64,000 nucleotides of DNA from Podarcis raffonei (lineage: Eukaryota > Chordata > Lepidosauria > Squamata > Lacertidae). This document shows, in pieces, positions 44,413 to 55,786 of this stretch. How positions within the stretch are numbered: position 1 is the stretch's first letter; every line of letters begins with the position of its first letter. The position numbers and the translations under genes were made by a program. The notes below the pieces were generated by a model. The model was not told the DNA's origin, did no database searches, and saw nothing but the letters and a program-made list of their open reading frames with translations. The stretch covers positions 42,771,001-42,835,000 of the forward strand of contig NC_070614.1 of assembly GCF_027172205.1 (NCBI RefSeq), read 5' to 3'.

Positions 44413-45366
44413 ATGGCCAACAGGACTGCGGTGCAGGAATTCATTTTGCTTGGATTTGAAGTTGAACAGCAGAAACAATACTTGCTTTTTGTCTTCATTG
44501 CCATTCTCTACATGCTCACTATGGCTGAGAACATCACCATCATTGCAGTGGTCTTCCTAGATAACCACCTGGCTCAGCTCCCCATGTACATCTTGCTGAG
44601 CAACTTCTCCTGGATGGAGATGTGCTATGTGTCCACCACTGTGCCCCGACTGCTCTTTGACCTGGTGTCTCCTCCTGGGTTCATCTCTTTCCATGCCTGC
44701 TTCCTCCAGTTCTACATTTTCTTCTCACTTGGCAACACTGAATGCTTCTTCCTCTCAGCCATGGCTTTGGACCGGTACTTGGCCATCTGTCACCCACTTC
44801 GCTACCCACAAATTATGTCCCAATATTCCTGTTCTGCTCTGGTAGGTGCATGTTGGGTTGTTGGTTTCATGTGGTACCCCATCCCAGTGATTTTGATCTC
44901 CAAGTTGTCCTTCTGTGGACCTAACATCATTGACCATTTTTTGTGTGATCCTGGGCCAATTTTGTCCCTGGCCTGCCCTCCACTCGGAAATGTTCCCCTT
45001 GTCTGCCAGATATTCATGCATGCTCTGTTTTTAATCAATGTCTTATTTGTTCTACTATTCTATGGCATTGTGATTCTCACCCTGATGAAAACCTCTAAGC
45101 AAGGCACTTGTAGGAAAGCTTTTGCTACCATATCTTTTCACCTAGTTGTGGTCACACTTTTTTATGGCTCAGTAGCAGCGATGTACTTGATTCCAAGTGG
45201 AAAAACTCATTCAGCAGTCACTAAGGCAGTCACACTCTTCTACACGGCAATTACACCCTTTCTTAACCCCTTGATCTACTGCCTGAGGAATGACCAGGTG
45301 AAAGAAGCCGTGGGCAGGTTGCTGAGGAAAAAGGAAAGATGGTTGAGGAGAAAGATGGTAGTTTAA
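44413..45366 (+). CDS. Olfactory receptor, class II, family-11-like (317 aa)
   Basis: An intact OR: N3-R-T, AEN in TM1, PMY 57-59, C96, LDRYLAICHPLRY from 119, loop-2 cysteines 168/178/188, NPLIYCLRN 285-293. The start differs from its paralogues. They read CAG|ATG GAG ATG or ATA; here the acceptor is followed by GTA GAG ATG, so the first Met codon is lost and translation must begin two codons later, at 44413. Two unusual changes lie in motifs tied to G-protein coupling: the TM5 SY motif is FY (F216-Y217), and KAFST before TM6 is KAFAT (A238). It could be functional or at an early stage of relaxation. Confidence 0.93.
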   Translation: MANRTAVQEFILLGFEVEQQKQYLLFVFIAILYMLTMAENITIIAVVFLDNHLAQLPMYILLSNFSWMEMCYVSTTVPRLLFDLVSPPGFISFHACFLQFYIFFSLGNTECFFLSAMALDRYLAICHPLRYPQIMSQYSCSALVGACWVVGFMWYPIPVILISKLSFCGPNIIDHFLCDPGPILSLACPPLGNVPLVCQIFMHALFLINVLFVLLFYGIVILTLMKTSKQGTCRKAFATISFHLVVVTLFYGSVAAMYLIPSGKTHSAVTKAVTLFYTAITPFLNPLIYCLRNDQVKEAVGRLLRKKERWLRRKMVV

Positions 45367-46189
45367 TAAGGCTGAAGGAAACAAGTGTCACAAAACACCC
45401 AAGCATGTATTCAAATTTATTAAAATGAATGTATTTACAGTTGTTGTCCATAGGGTAGAATCCAACACTGCATGAATTGACATCTATTTGTATAGTGTGA
45501 CTTAACCTTCCTCTCTTTCCCCTTGCATAACCCCCAAAATCTCCTCCGGAGGAACCATCAAAAGCAGACTTTGAGAAGGTAAAGTCCCATTGTGCTAGCA
45601 GAAATCTGATCTGTTTTTGCACAGATAGCATTGGATACAACCCTTAATGACCAGTCAGGATGACCAGTATCTATGCAGGATCAAGGAGGACCTCAATGCT
45701 TGGCGCTCAGCATTCCAAAGATATCCAACTATGCTTCTGGAATGCAGTTAAATTATAATTTCATTTTGGCAGTATCCATTGAAAATATGTCATAAAACAA
45801 AATAAAATGAATAATCTGTTTTGCACACTGACTGGAAATAGTACATTAAAAAGATTATCTGTGGGCGTGTTTTTTTCCTCCTAAAGTGATAAACACACTG
45901 GTGTGATTTGTGTTTCAGAAATGTTATAAATGCAATAAAAAAATGCAAAAATGCAAAAAAAAATTCAATGGAAACTCCAAACAGATGTGCTTATATAGGC
46001 AGTGTATGTGTGTGTTTTAGTAAAGGGTAAACACATCATCATTTACCATCTGAACACAAATGTAGCCTTTTAATAAACAAACTTGACTTCACTTTCCATG
46101 TTCTGCCATTTTCGGCCTTTTTCTGTGCACTTGCTACCTTTAACAGAAAAAGCATCCTATACTCATGCATAGTCACAGTCAATAATGCT
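45367..46189. other. Intergenic, nothing recognised
   Basis: The 3' flank of the last family-11-like OR and the boundary to the OR4-type array. No gene was seen. Confidence 0.4.
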
Positions 46190-46269
46190 GTATTGTTTTT
46201 AACACTTGATTGGGAGCTGCCCAGAGTGGCTGGGGAAACTCAGACAGATGGACGGGGTATAAATAATAA

Positions 46270-46323
<54 letters not shown>
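46190..46323 (+). mobile_element. LINE 3' end with (ATT)n
   Basis: GAGCTGCCCAGAGTGGCTGG, then GGGTATAAATAATAAATT and a 50-base ATT run. Same family as 51560-51781. Confidence 0.75.
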
Positions 46324-46865
46324 TGTAGATGGATATTATATCAACTTCATTAATGTGTGACCCCGAAATTCCGGACCCCTGCAAACTGAATTCCAACAAC
46401 ATCATGTATGATAATCCAGATATTTTCATTGGCCATCTGTGGGGATGGAAAGGGGAATGCATTCATTTTGCTCACATGATGAGGCAACACTCCCTGTCTT
46501 GCTATGGCAGTTGCATTGCGAATCTCAACTTTGGAGCAAAACTTCCCTCCACATTCAGCTGAAGAGAATAGTTTTTTAGTCATGACGAAGGTGGGTGGAG
46601 ATAATCAATTCAGTCAAATATGCATCACACTGAAAGAAAAGCAATGTGGTTGTCTGGCAGTTGCATTATCCAATACACATCTAGTTTTTATCCATACACA
46701 GTGCTTTACTTTCAATAGAAATGATATTTGAAAGGACATTGAAGTGGGCATTGCACCAACTAGCTATCTATTCTTGATTTGATTGTCAACGTCTTGGATT
46801 AATTGCCTTAGAAAGATCTTTGTCCAACATCCACTCCTCTCCCCATAATTTCACATCCTTTTACC

Positions 46866-47260
46866 CAGTGCTTTTTTTTCTTTAAAAAATGTTTAGGGGT
46901 ACTCTCATTTTGGCTGCTCCCCCTCCCCTTTCCTCCCCCTCAACCCCTGGACAAGGGACTCAAGGCAGCAGAGGCGTTGAGAGGACAGGAAGGCCCTTGG
47001 TGATAGTGACGGCAGAGTCGGCTTGAGCAAGGAGGGGTGAGCGCTCGCCAGCTGGCTCTAGCCCAGCAAGAGGAGGAGGAGTGCCTTTGCCTTCACTGTG
47101 GCCACCCCAGACTCCACCTTCCCGGGCACCAGAGGGGAGAATGATGGAGCTGCAGTCCGCACTGCTACTGCAGAGACAGCTGGCATGTTGGTTAGTCCGT
47201 CGGGGCAACACAAATGTTTAGGGGTACGTATCCACCTGCACCCCCCCCCCAGAAAGCAGT
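46866..47260 (+). mobile_element. Possible hAT-type MITE
   Basis: It starts CAGTGCTTTTTTTTC and contains GTTTAGGGGTAC near each end (about 46890 and 47215). The right end AGAAAGCAGT is a weak complement of the left. No clear target duplication was found. Confidence 0.35.
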
Positions 47261-48236
47261 CCTCACTGCTACTGCTTTTACAAATGAATGAATGAAAGAT
47301 ATAACAGAAAAGCAAGAGCATTGGCAGGGAAATTGGGTGACAAAATGTGCCCTCCGTTTTGGCTCAACATTAAAATGACCTGTACTGGCACCAAGGCATC
47401 TTGGTACATCCTGGGAAGGGATGGGACTCAGAGAAACATTAACCACAACTCACAAAATCCAGTGTGATGGGACTATATTGTTATTCCAGGTAAGACAGCA
47501 CCACTGTAGTCATCTTATCAGGTAGTCTCTTTGGATTCTGATCTCACACCTACATTTTCTTCCTAGTGCACAAAACAAAAGGGACTCAAGATTTCTGGCA
47601 CCTAGCCTTATCTCTATGATCCAGCAATTATCTCTGTTGGCAAAGGCATCTGCATGGGGATCCGGGATCTACCTCTGTGACCCCTTTCCCCCAGGGCATA
47701 ATCATAGGCCACTGAAATATTCCAGGTGTGTATCTTGGTTCACCGTAGAGAAAATGAGCACGTCACCAGTTTCCTTGGTAGAGAGGCTACAGCAAAGATA
47801 ACTGCTATGGGTGTTCTTGGTTCTCCAAAGAATAGTCTGTGTATTTTACCTACACCCCTGGATAATGAATCATCTGAGCTACTACCATGAGGAAGTATTT
47901 CTGATCTCTGACTCATGGCTTTAGAAATAAAGAGGGCATTGGAAATGATAGTAGGAATGATTAGGGACAAAGAAAGAAAATGCTGTGTTTGACAGCTTTT
48001 GAAGGCATCTGCCTGCCCATTATTGTCAACAGACTGCTCAGCGAGATGGACCTTTGGTTGAATCCAGGAAGACAGACCAATTCCTATGCTTTTGCTTAAG
48101 AGTGAATAGAAAAGCTGAGGATCAGGATTTCAACATTTCTGACTTGATTCTCTTGTGAGTGATATATTGCCTGCTCTTAAGCTCTGATGGTGGCCTTGTT
48201 GTGGAAAAAAGCCCAAGACGACCAGGAGCAGAGGGA

Positions 48237-48420
48237 ACATAGGAAGCAGACCTATACTAAATCAAACCATTGGCCTGTCTTTCTTAGTATTGTCCACTCT
48301 GACTGGCAGCTCCTCTCCAGGGTTTAAGACCAGGAGTCTTTCCCAGCCATGTTTGGTTTTGCCAGGAATTGAATAGGGGACCATAGCTCTACCACTGAGC
48401 TATGTCCTTCTCTCCAAAAG
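48237..48420 (-). mobile_element. tRNA-derived SINE (reverse)
   Basis: The reverse complement reads GACATAGCTCAGTGGTAGAG at its head, a good tRNA-like A-box, and ends in the TATAGGTCTGCTTCCTATG tail. Confidence 0.85.
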
Positions 48421-48490
48421 GACCTCTTTTTTCCTCCCCTTTTCCTCAATGCTTAACACGTTTGCCCTGAATCCTTATTCCTCCCAGCAG

Positions 48491-48559
48491 TGCTATCTCA
48501 GGAGACAAACGACCCTGGAGAATATTCTAAGACAGATCAGTGCTGGTTAATGAAAAACA
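48491..48559 (+). other. Candidate 5' untranslated exon, OR4 unit 1
   Basis: Conserved in all three OR4 units (69, 67 and 67 nt). It is bounded by CCTCCCAGCAG and a donor-position GTACAT, where units 2 and 3 have GTATGTG and GTATGCG. An inner GACAGATCA(G/A)TGCTG core is shared. It carries no long frame, so it is probably a leader exon spliced to the acceptor before 50532. Confidence 0.5.
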
Positions 48560-49339
48560 GTACATGGGAAATGGGAGGGAGACTTGAAGCCATAAAAGGT
48601 TTTCTTAAGTGGGCATCAGATGTTTGTGTATTGGGGCTGCAGGATCTTCTCAAGCTGCTGGAGATGGTGGGATCTTCATTTTGGGAGGGGGGCACTAGGC
48701 CATTGATGTATGTCTTGACGTTAGTGAGAAGAAGGTATTGAGGGATAATGCTCACAGAAAATAAGACATTTGGAGCTGAGTATGTTCAGTGTCCCAGGGG
48801 TTGTTTGGGCAGTGTCACTGCATTCTTAGCTCTTGGCTGTGGTTGGGATGACATATTGCTCTGAACCTGATAATGCTGACATGGGTTGTTAGGATGCGCT
48901 TGTAAAGAATATTTTCTTCATGAAAAAGCTCCCAGGTTCTTTTCTTGGCATCTCAAGGTAAGGATGGGGGGGGATCCTATTTAAATCACTGGTGAACCAA
49001 TGCTTAGTGAACTAATGCCCTGAGTTCGTATGGAACAGTTTCCTATGTTCCCATGTACATGAACCTGCCTCATTGAGCATCTGAATTACAACTTTCCCCA
49101 GCTTTCATTTTGACAAAATAACAATTGGCCAATTACGGAATATAAACAGCTTCTAATTTAATGTGCATTTACTGGTAGTAACTCACAATGAATTATTTAT
49201 CCATCAGATAATCCAAGCTTCTATCCTATCCACACTGCTTGGGAGTAGGTCTTATTGAATATAATAGGATATATTTCTGTGTAGAGATGGAAAGGTTTGC
49301 AACAGTGCAAGATATTTGACTCAAATAATTACTTGCATC

Positions 49340-49474
49340 CAGTGCTATTTTTCTAGAAAAAGAGGTGCCGAAACTCACCATGAATGCCTCCCTTGTTCTC
49401 TTATCATGACAATGGCGCCCACCTGAGAGGTGCTAGAACTGAGTTCTGGTGAGCTCCCACTAGAAAAAGCCCTG
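49340..49474 (+). mobile_element. hAT-type MITE with perfect 8-bp target duplication
   Basis: 135 bp, CAGTGCTATTTTTCTAG at the left and CTAGAAAAAGCCCTG at the right, between direct repeats CTTGCATC (49332-49339 and 49475-49482). Not seen at the matching place in units 2 or 3. Confidence 0.93.
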
Positions 49475-49482
49475 CTTGCATC

Positions 49483-50531
49483 AGTCTCTTGATGTGTGTA
49501 AATCTTGAGTCATATATTCACTCTTTAGCTGGTTCAGTAGCAAATGTATTTTGATGATAGCTTCAGGGCCGAGTGAAACTTCTTCTAGGGGCTGGTGGGC
49601 TGATATGGCTGATATGGGGGGAGAGGGGAAAAAAAGATTAATTGAAGACTGAATTTTGAATCTTCTGAGTTTTGAATCTTCCACTAATGTATAACTTGAT
49701 GCTAGTGGATAGGGGAAATTAGCTATTATCATTCCCTGAACTTTAGGTTGAGTGTCATTCATTATATAGTCAGATGACACCAGCCATGCACAAGAGGGAT
49801 GGGAGAGCAGATGTAGGCATGTAGGCATGAAATTGTAGAAGAAGAAAGAAGCTCCACAATGTGGTGGGAGGGATGCCCTAAACAACTCAAAGAGCATTGA
49901 TGGTGTACAATGGTCATGTAAGGAAACAATGGTGAGAGGGAAATGGAATGGTTTAGCTAGAATTCTAAGTACCGGCACATGGCAACATTTTGATTCAGGT
50001 CTCCCTTGCAAAAGGAACTTCTCATTATGAAGTTATGCTAAAAAAAACCAACTCCTTGGAATTGTGTTTGTAAGCATGAATGAAATTCTGCATATTTGTT
50101 TTCCCCCAAAGGACTACAGTGCATTGGGGATGATAATTCCACCTGCCCTTTTCTAATATTAGTCTCCTCATGGCTGGTTTGGCAGAAAAGACTTGACTGA
50201 ATCTCCCTGATTTGCTTAGTATATAATAGTATCCATATAATCCAAGTAATATGTTGCAAGACTTTGAGGATGCCCTGTCTAATTGAGTTTTTATTCTGTG
50301 TTATAATCCATTAAATAGATATGTTGTAATAATATGTCCCTGTGCAATGCAATAAAATGAATTAACTTTACTGAATATAATTATATGATGTTATTTTTGA
50401 TTATAATACTTATAGATCACAATAGTGAGTTGTTCTGTGCTGTCTTTGAATAGTATGGAATAGATTGTCTAGAGGTGCCAATAGTAACTAACACCTTCTT
50501 GCCTCTCTCCCGCCCAGGCCCAGCCATCTCC
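49483..50531. other. Probable 5' intron of the OR at 50532
   Basis: AT-rich. Parts parallel 54860-55770. No gene. It ends with a pyrimidine-rich acceptor CTCTCCCGCCCAG (about 50506-50518). Confidence 0.5.
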
Positions 50532-51455
50532 ATGAATGCTTCCAGTGTCACTGAGTTTGTGCTCCTGGGTCTCTTCCATTCCCACTCCATCCAGCTCCTT
50601 CTCTTTGTCCTGGTCTTTGCCTGCTACACAGCAACCCTTGTGGGCAACCTCCTCATTGTGGTGACTGTACATGCAGAGCCCCGCCTCCTTCTGTCCCCCA
50701 TGTACTTCTTCTTGTCTAATTTATCCATTCTTGATACTTCCTTGGCTTCTGTGGCTGTGCCTAAAATGCTGGCAGACCTGGTTAGCTATGGCCAGACCAT
50801 TTCCTATGGAGGCTGCATGGCCCAAGTCTTCTTCCTTCACTTCTTTGGGGGTAGCGAGATGCTGCTTCTCACTCTCATGGCTTATGATCGTTATGTGGCT
50901 ATCTGCCACCCACTGAGATATACAACTACAATGAACCGCCAACGTTGCATGAGACTTCTCGCATCCTGCTGGATTGGAGGTCTTATCCATTCTGCCACCC
51001 AGCTCATCCTGGTCCTCCGACTCCCATTCTGTGGACCAAATGAACTGGACAATTTCTACTGTGATGTTCCGCAGGTGGTCAAATTGGCTTGCGTCAATAC
51101 CTACGTCACTGAGATACTCATGGCAGCCAACAGTGGCCTCCTCTCCCTGGTTTGCTTCCTTATCTTGCTAATCTCCTATGGTGTCATCCTGGTCAGCCTA
51201 CAAGGCCGCTTCAAGGAGAGTAGAGGGAAGGCTCTGTCGACCTGCAGTTCTCACTTGACCGTAGTCAGCCTCTTTTTTGTGCCCTGCCTCTTTGTCTATC
51301 TTGTACCCTTCTCCAACACCAGTGTGGACAAAATGGCCTCCACATTCTACACTGTAGTCACCCCTGCACTCAACCCTATCATATATACTCTCAGGAATCA
51401 GGACATGAAGAAGGCTATGGGCCAGTTGAAAAACCAGTGCATTTTCTCCCATTGA
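50532..51455 (+). CDS. Olfactory receptor, class II, family-4-like (307 aa)
   Basis: An intact OR: N2-A-S glycosylation site, GN 38-39 in TM1, PMYFF 56-60, C95, MAYDRYVAICHPLRY from 116, loop-2 cysteines 167/177/187 in FCGPNELDNFYCDVPQVVKLAC context, the MAANSGLLSLVCFLILLISY TM5, KALSTCSSH 233-241 and NPIIYTLRN 281-289. NFYCDVPQV and ANSGLxSLVCFL are typical of family 4. The start is the ATG 13 bases after the splice acceptor; the frame open upstream to 50475 lies across that acceptor and starts with GTG, so it is rejected. It is the unit-1 member and shares about 82% of residues with the OR at 55787. Confidence 0.96.
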   Translation: MNASSVTEFVLLGLFHSHSIQLLLFVLVFACYTATLVGNLLIVVTVHAEPRLLLSPMYFFLSNLSILDTSLASVAVPKMLADLVSYGQTISYGGCMAQVFFLHFFGGSEMLLLTLMAYDRYVAICHPLRYTTTMNRQRCMRLLASCWIGGLIHSATQLILVLRLPFCGPNELDNFYCDVPQVVKLACVNTYVTEILMAANSGLLSLVCFLILLISYGVILVSLQGRFKESRGKALSTCSSHLTVVSLFFVPCLFVYLVPFSNTSVDKMASTFYTVVTPALNPIIYTLRNQDMKKAMGQLKNQCIFSH

Positions 51456-51559
51456 TTTGTGATGGGAGAAAGTTGAACTCTCTCCCCAAAACATGTATCT
51501 GTTAATAACTCCCAGATCTCTCCTGCTTTCTTGATGGGTGGTTGGTTGATAAGCTTTTC

Positions 51560-51736
51560 ATAAAGCTCCAAGGGCCTTCTGGCAGTTCCCTTACTGCGAG
51601 AAGTGAGGTTACAGGGAACCAGGCAGAGGGCCTTCCTGGTAGTGGCAGGAATATTTTATGTGCTGTAAGCCACCCAAAGTGGCTGGGGAAACCAAGCCAG
51701 ATGGATGGGGTATGAAATATAGAATTATTATTATTA

Positions 51737-51781
<45 letters not shown>
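51560..51781 (+). mobile_element. LINE 3' end with (ATT)n
   Basis: GGCAGTTCCCTTACTGCGAG, GTAAGCCACCCAAAGTGGCT, then GGGGTATGAAATATAG and an ATT run (51726-51781). AATAAA at 51999 could serve the OR upstream. Confidence 0.75.
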
Positions 51782-51783
<2 letters not shown>

Positions 51784-52259
51784 CTGTGGCTTTCCAGATG
51801 TTGTTGGACATGTGTCCAACCAGTGTAGCCCATGGTTACTGTGATGAGAATTGTAGTCCAACAATATTCAGAGGACCACTGCTTAGCCATTCTTACCTTA
51901 TTGTTTGAATGCAATGGTATTTGAACTGTTGATATGACAAAAATGTTGTGCATATTCATGGTTTAAAAACATTATAAATGACATTATTTTATTTGTTTAA
52001 TAAAGTTGTTTGTCTTCTTTGAAAAATTATATTGGTAAAGTTGTATTTTTCATTATATAACATTCAAAAGTAGAATTCAGTTTGCATTAGAGCACCAGGC
52101 TCACTGATGAGCTAGGAACAGTGTAACTGCAATGGTCTGGAGCAAACAGACCTGAAATGTATTGTTGCACAATGTCCCAATCTCTGAGTGGAACCCTGGG
52201 TAACCCTTGCTCTGGTGATGCTCTGATATCCACATATTGCTGCAACTAGGCAACAATGT
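51782..52259. other. Intergenic, nothing recognised
   Basis: Between OR4 units 1 and 2. No gene was seen. Confidence 0.4.
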
Positions 52260-53296
52260 ATTGTTGTATTAGGCTAAGAATCATTGGTCCAATTGCCTTG
52301 GAGCTATCTTATTCCAACAAGACGCAGGAGCATCTTTGGTCTTTCCCAGAGTTGATGAGTCTTGTTTTACAACAATGAGAAATTGAGCCTTTACAGTCAT
52401 CAGCCCAGTCCTGTGGGACATCCTGCCAATAGAGATTCAGTCTTCTGTGCCAACTTTTTGATATTCCAGATAGCATAGCACCACTGTGAGTTTGTTGTTG
52501 CATAGTTATATTCATTGCATTAGGCAGTCTCTTTGGATTTTGGCCACCTTCCTAAATTTTCTGTGAAATACATGAGACAAAAGGGACTTGAGATTTTTGG
52601 CTCCTAGTGCTTCCTCTATGATTGATTCAGCAATAAACTCTTTTGGCAAAAGTCTCCGAAAGGGACCAGGGATCTGCCCCTTGCCCCCCAGAGTATAATC
52701 ACAAGCTCCTGAAATATTATAGATGTGTTTCTACTCCCACTATAGAGAGAAACTGCAGGATACTTTGTTCCATAGTTAGAGAGACTGCTGGGTGTCCAGT
52801 ACTGGAAGCAGAAAAAGGCAATGAATGGTTACATCTAGTTCTCCAAATTACAGTCTGGAGGTTTTTCCAGTAGCCCTGCGTGAGGAATACTCTGAGCTGC
52901 TACAATGAACAGGCTTTGCTGATCTCTAGAATAGAGGGAAAGAAAAATAGGGTTTAAAATGAAATGGTAGGTTCAAACAAAGCTGAGAAACCCATTATGC
53001 TGTCCTTGAGCTTTTGAAGGCATCTGCCTGCCTATTGCTGTAAGAAGATTGGATGGTAGATTGACCTTTGGTCTTATGCTTGTGTTTGGCAAAGGTTGGG
53101 AATCTGGATTCCTGAATTCTGTTTTGATAGTCCACACTTAACGCTTGTGTAAGGTAATTCATTCCTTGCCCTCAAGCCCTGATGTTGGTCATGTTATAAA
53201 GAAATCATAGAAAACTAGTAATATTTTTTTCCTTTTTTCCTCCTATTTCCCTTTAGCGTTAACGTTTTTCTTCTGAATCTTTCTTCACTTTTGCAG

Positions 53297-53363
53297 TGCA
53301 ATCTCTGGAGACCAATAACACAGGAGGGCACCCTAAAGCAGATCAATGCTGACTGAGAACAAG
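53297..53363 (+). other. Candidate 5' untranslated exon, OR4 unit 2
   Basis: 67 nt between the acceptor CTTCACTTTTGCAG and the donor AAG|GTATGTG, the best-looking splice pair of the three. Counterparts at 48491 and 60134. It would splice to the acceptor at about 55772. Confidence 0.55.
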
Positions 53364-53635
53364 GTATGTGAGAAAAGGAGTAGAATGTTGAATGAAAGAA
53401 AGATACCATTGAGGTGGCACCGGAGGTTGTTGTATTGGGGTTCCAATATCTTCTCAAGCTGCTGGATATGAGGTGAGGGCTTCATTGTGGGAGCACTAGA
53501 TCATTGAAGTACTGGATACATGAACTTAGTGAGAAGGCATATCTGCTTATTGCAAAAATGAGATTTGGAACCGAGTGTGCTCAGTAACCCAGACATGCAG
53601 CATTGCTCTGGCGGTGTCCTTGCATGCCTAAGTAA

Positions 53636-53802
53636 CCGTATTTTTCTGTCTATAAGATGCCCCCATTTATGAGATGCCCCCTATTTTGGGGGACTCAGGT
53701 TTAAGAAAATCCACCCTCAGCACTCTCCATGTATAAGACACCCCCTAATTTTTGACATTATTTTTAGGGGGAAAACTTAGTCTTATACATGGAAAAATGC
53801 GG
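53636..53802 (+). mobile_element. MITE with CCGTATTTTTC ends
   Basis: Inverted ends CCGTATTTTTCTGTC and the GGAAAAATGCGG type. Internal complementary halves give a foldback of about 167 bp. TA follows on the right; the left flank is TAA, so the duplication is imperfect. Related ends flank the element at 60243. Confidence 0.7.
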
Positions 53803-54504
53803 TATATGTGTGACTGTAAGAACACATTCTAATGAAGTTCTAACTCTGAAATGGTTTATTTGTTGCATTCAGAGTGGGTAAGAAGGGAGCTTCCTGGTCT
53901 CTGACTGTAATAAACTGATTGATTGGTTATTTGAGCTTCCACCAGCTTCACTATGGCCTACCAGATGGGAGAGGGAAAGACTGCAAGGAACATGGCATGG
54001 TACCAATGCACCAGTAGTTCTGCTGATGCATTCTGGCAGTTCTGCTGGTTTGTTTGCACCACACTGACCTGCCAGGCCCCTCTCCACTCTCCTCTCCCTC
54101 CCAGTAAGCTACAGTGATTCTAGTGATGGAAAGTCAGGTAAGCATTATCACTCCTTCCCACAAATTGCTACTGCTTGCATTGTTAGTTACACTAAAATGG
54201 GTTGATACTAGGCAGGGGTTGAAACTCAGGTGTAGAGTGCACATGTTGTGTGTGAAAGTTTCCAGTTTCTATTCAAGGTATTACTTGGAAACACTCCTGT
54301 ATGAAAGCACCTATATGAAAACCATTTGCGATATTGCAAATGGACTGACATAGCATGAAGCAATTGCCTGTGTGCATGAATCTACTGTATTAGTATCTGA
54401 ATGAGGACTCCCCCTCAACTTTTAAATTGGCAAAATAGTCACTGGCCATCCAAACAGTTGCAGAATATAAATAGACAGGTTTTTGTGTAATTTGTGTCAA
54501 TACT

Positions 54505-54765
54505 GACAGTCTTCTTTTTCTTCTTCTTTGGTGATCACTGGTAGCCGAGTAAGATTGTCTTCCATGAACACAGTTTTAAAAGTGAGTCCGAAAGTGACTG
54601 TGGAGGCCAGTTCTGGATCCACACGTACTTCCACAGTGGGGACATAGGTTTCCAGGCAGGAGTTGATTTTGGTGAGGGTTTGCCAAGCATGCCTTCCTCC
54701 TAGCACGTTTCTCCCTTTGATCTTGAGTTTGAGTATAGACTGCAGGTTTTTAAGCCTACAATCTG
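54505..54765. mobile_element. Unidentified insertion in OR4 unit 2
   Basis: GGTGATCACTGGTAGCCGAG to about TTTTTAAGCCTAC interrupts sequence that is continuous in unit 1 (around 49190). It looks like a dispersed repeat, but I cannot assign a family and see no clear target duplication. Confidence 0.4.
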
Positions 54766-55786
54766 ATCCAAACTTCCTGGGAGTACTGGACTCAATGGGA
54801 CTTCTAAGTAGAAATGGATATGAATACACACAGCAAGAAACTTTGGTCAAATAATTTATTGCATTAATCTCTTGGTTCTTTTATTTGCTCTTTGTCTGAT
54901 GGCCAAGAGTAGCTCCTTGAGCAGCAAACAGGTTTTGATGATAGCTTCAGGGTCAAGTGAAGCACAGAAGACTAGGCACTATGGAGGCTGATAGTCCAAG
55001 CCATGATTGCATTTTTTTTCAGGGTAAGATATAATTTGTGGGATCTCAGAATCTCAGGATCTCCGGATCAAAGCCAAAATGCTTTGTCAGTGTTACGCAG
55101 TGTTTGGTTTGCATGAAAGCTGGCAATGTTAACATGGCTCTGAAACTCAGTTCTGGTACTCTTTTGATTGAATTCACTAGAGATGTTGAGCAAAATTAAT
55201 AAAATAGTTTGAACAGAGGAAAGACTTAAACACCCATTTCTCTAAACTTATGCCTGAAAACACACTGAATATGAACTAAGACATGATTAGGTTTGTCAGA
55301 GAAAGAGAGGGGTGGCTGAAAGCATAGTGAAGGTGTTACTTGCTATAGGGTGAGAAGGGAAGATTATCAGAACATAGAAAGGGATTGGGTCCATGTGATT
55401 TCTTTCCTTTCCTTTTAAAAAAAGTCTTTATTGCTGGTGTGGCAGGAAAGACTACAATGAATCTTCCTGACAATATGTTCCATAAAGTCATGCATTGTGG
55501 AACTTTGAGGATCCACTGCCTAGTTGTGTTAGTATTCTGCGTTCTATGCTAATAATTTAAACTAAGATATTGCAATAAAAACATGCTTTATCACTGTGTA
55601 ATGTGATAAAATATATTAAGTCTACTGAATATCATTACCTGAGGTTAATCTTTCTTGTCATACTTATACATAAATCCCAACAATAGGGTATTCTGTGATG
55701 TCTTTGAACAGTGAGGAAAAGATGGACAAGAGCTACTGACTCTAAACATGTCTTTGTCTCTTCTCTCTTCAGATCCAGCCACCTCT

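Larger units (their letters stand above)
46750..51460 (+). repeat. OR4-type tandem unit 1
   Basis: First of three paralogous units. Blocks shared with units 2 and 3 include ATTGCCTTAGAAAGATCTTT (about 46800), ACAAAAGGGACTCAAGATTT (about 47577), the GGGCATAATCATAGGCCACT region, the candidate untranslated exon at 48491 and the OR. Boundaries are approximate. Confidence 0.7.

Noticed and set aside
50475-50531. 19-residue N-terminal extension of the OR at 50532
   Set aside because: It starts with GTG and crosses a strong splice acceptor. OR proteins of this type start at MNASS-like sequence. The same reasoning applies to extensions at 5921, 15651, 21068, 26811 and 55748.
51502-51959. Frames with long Asn or Ile runs
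   Set aside because: Translations of an ATT microsatellite at a LINE tail. The same holds for the Ser/Phe-rich frames at 35669-36041.
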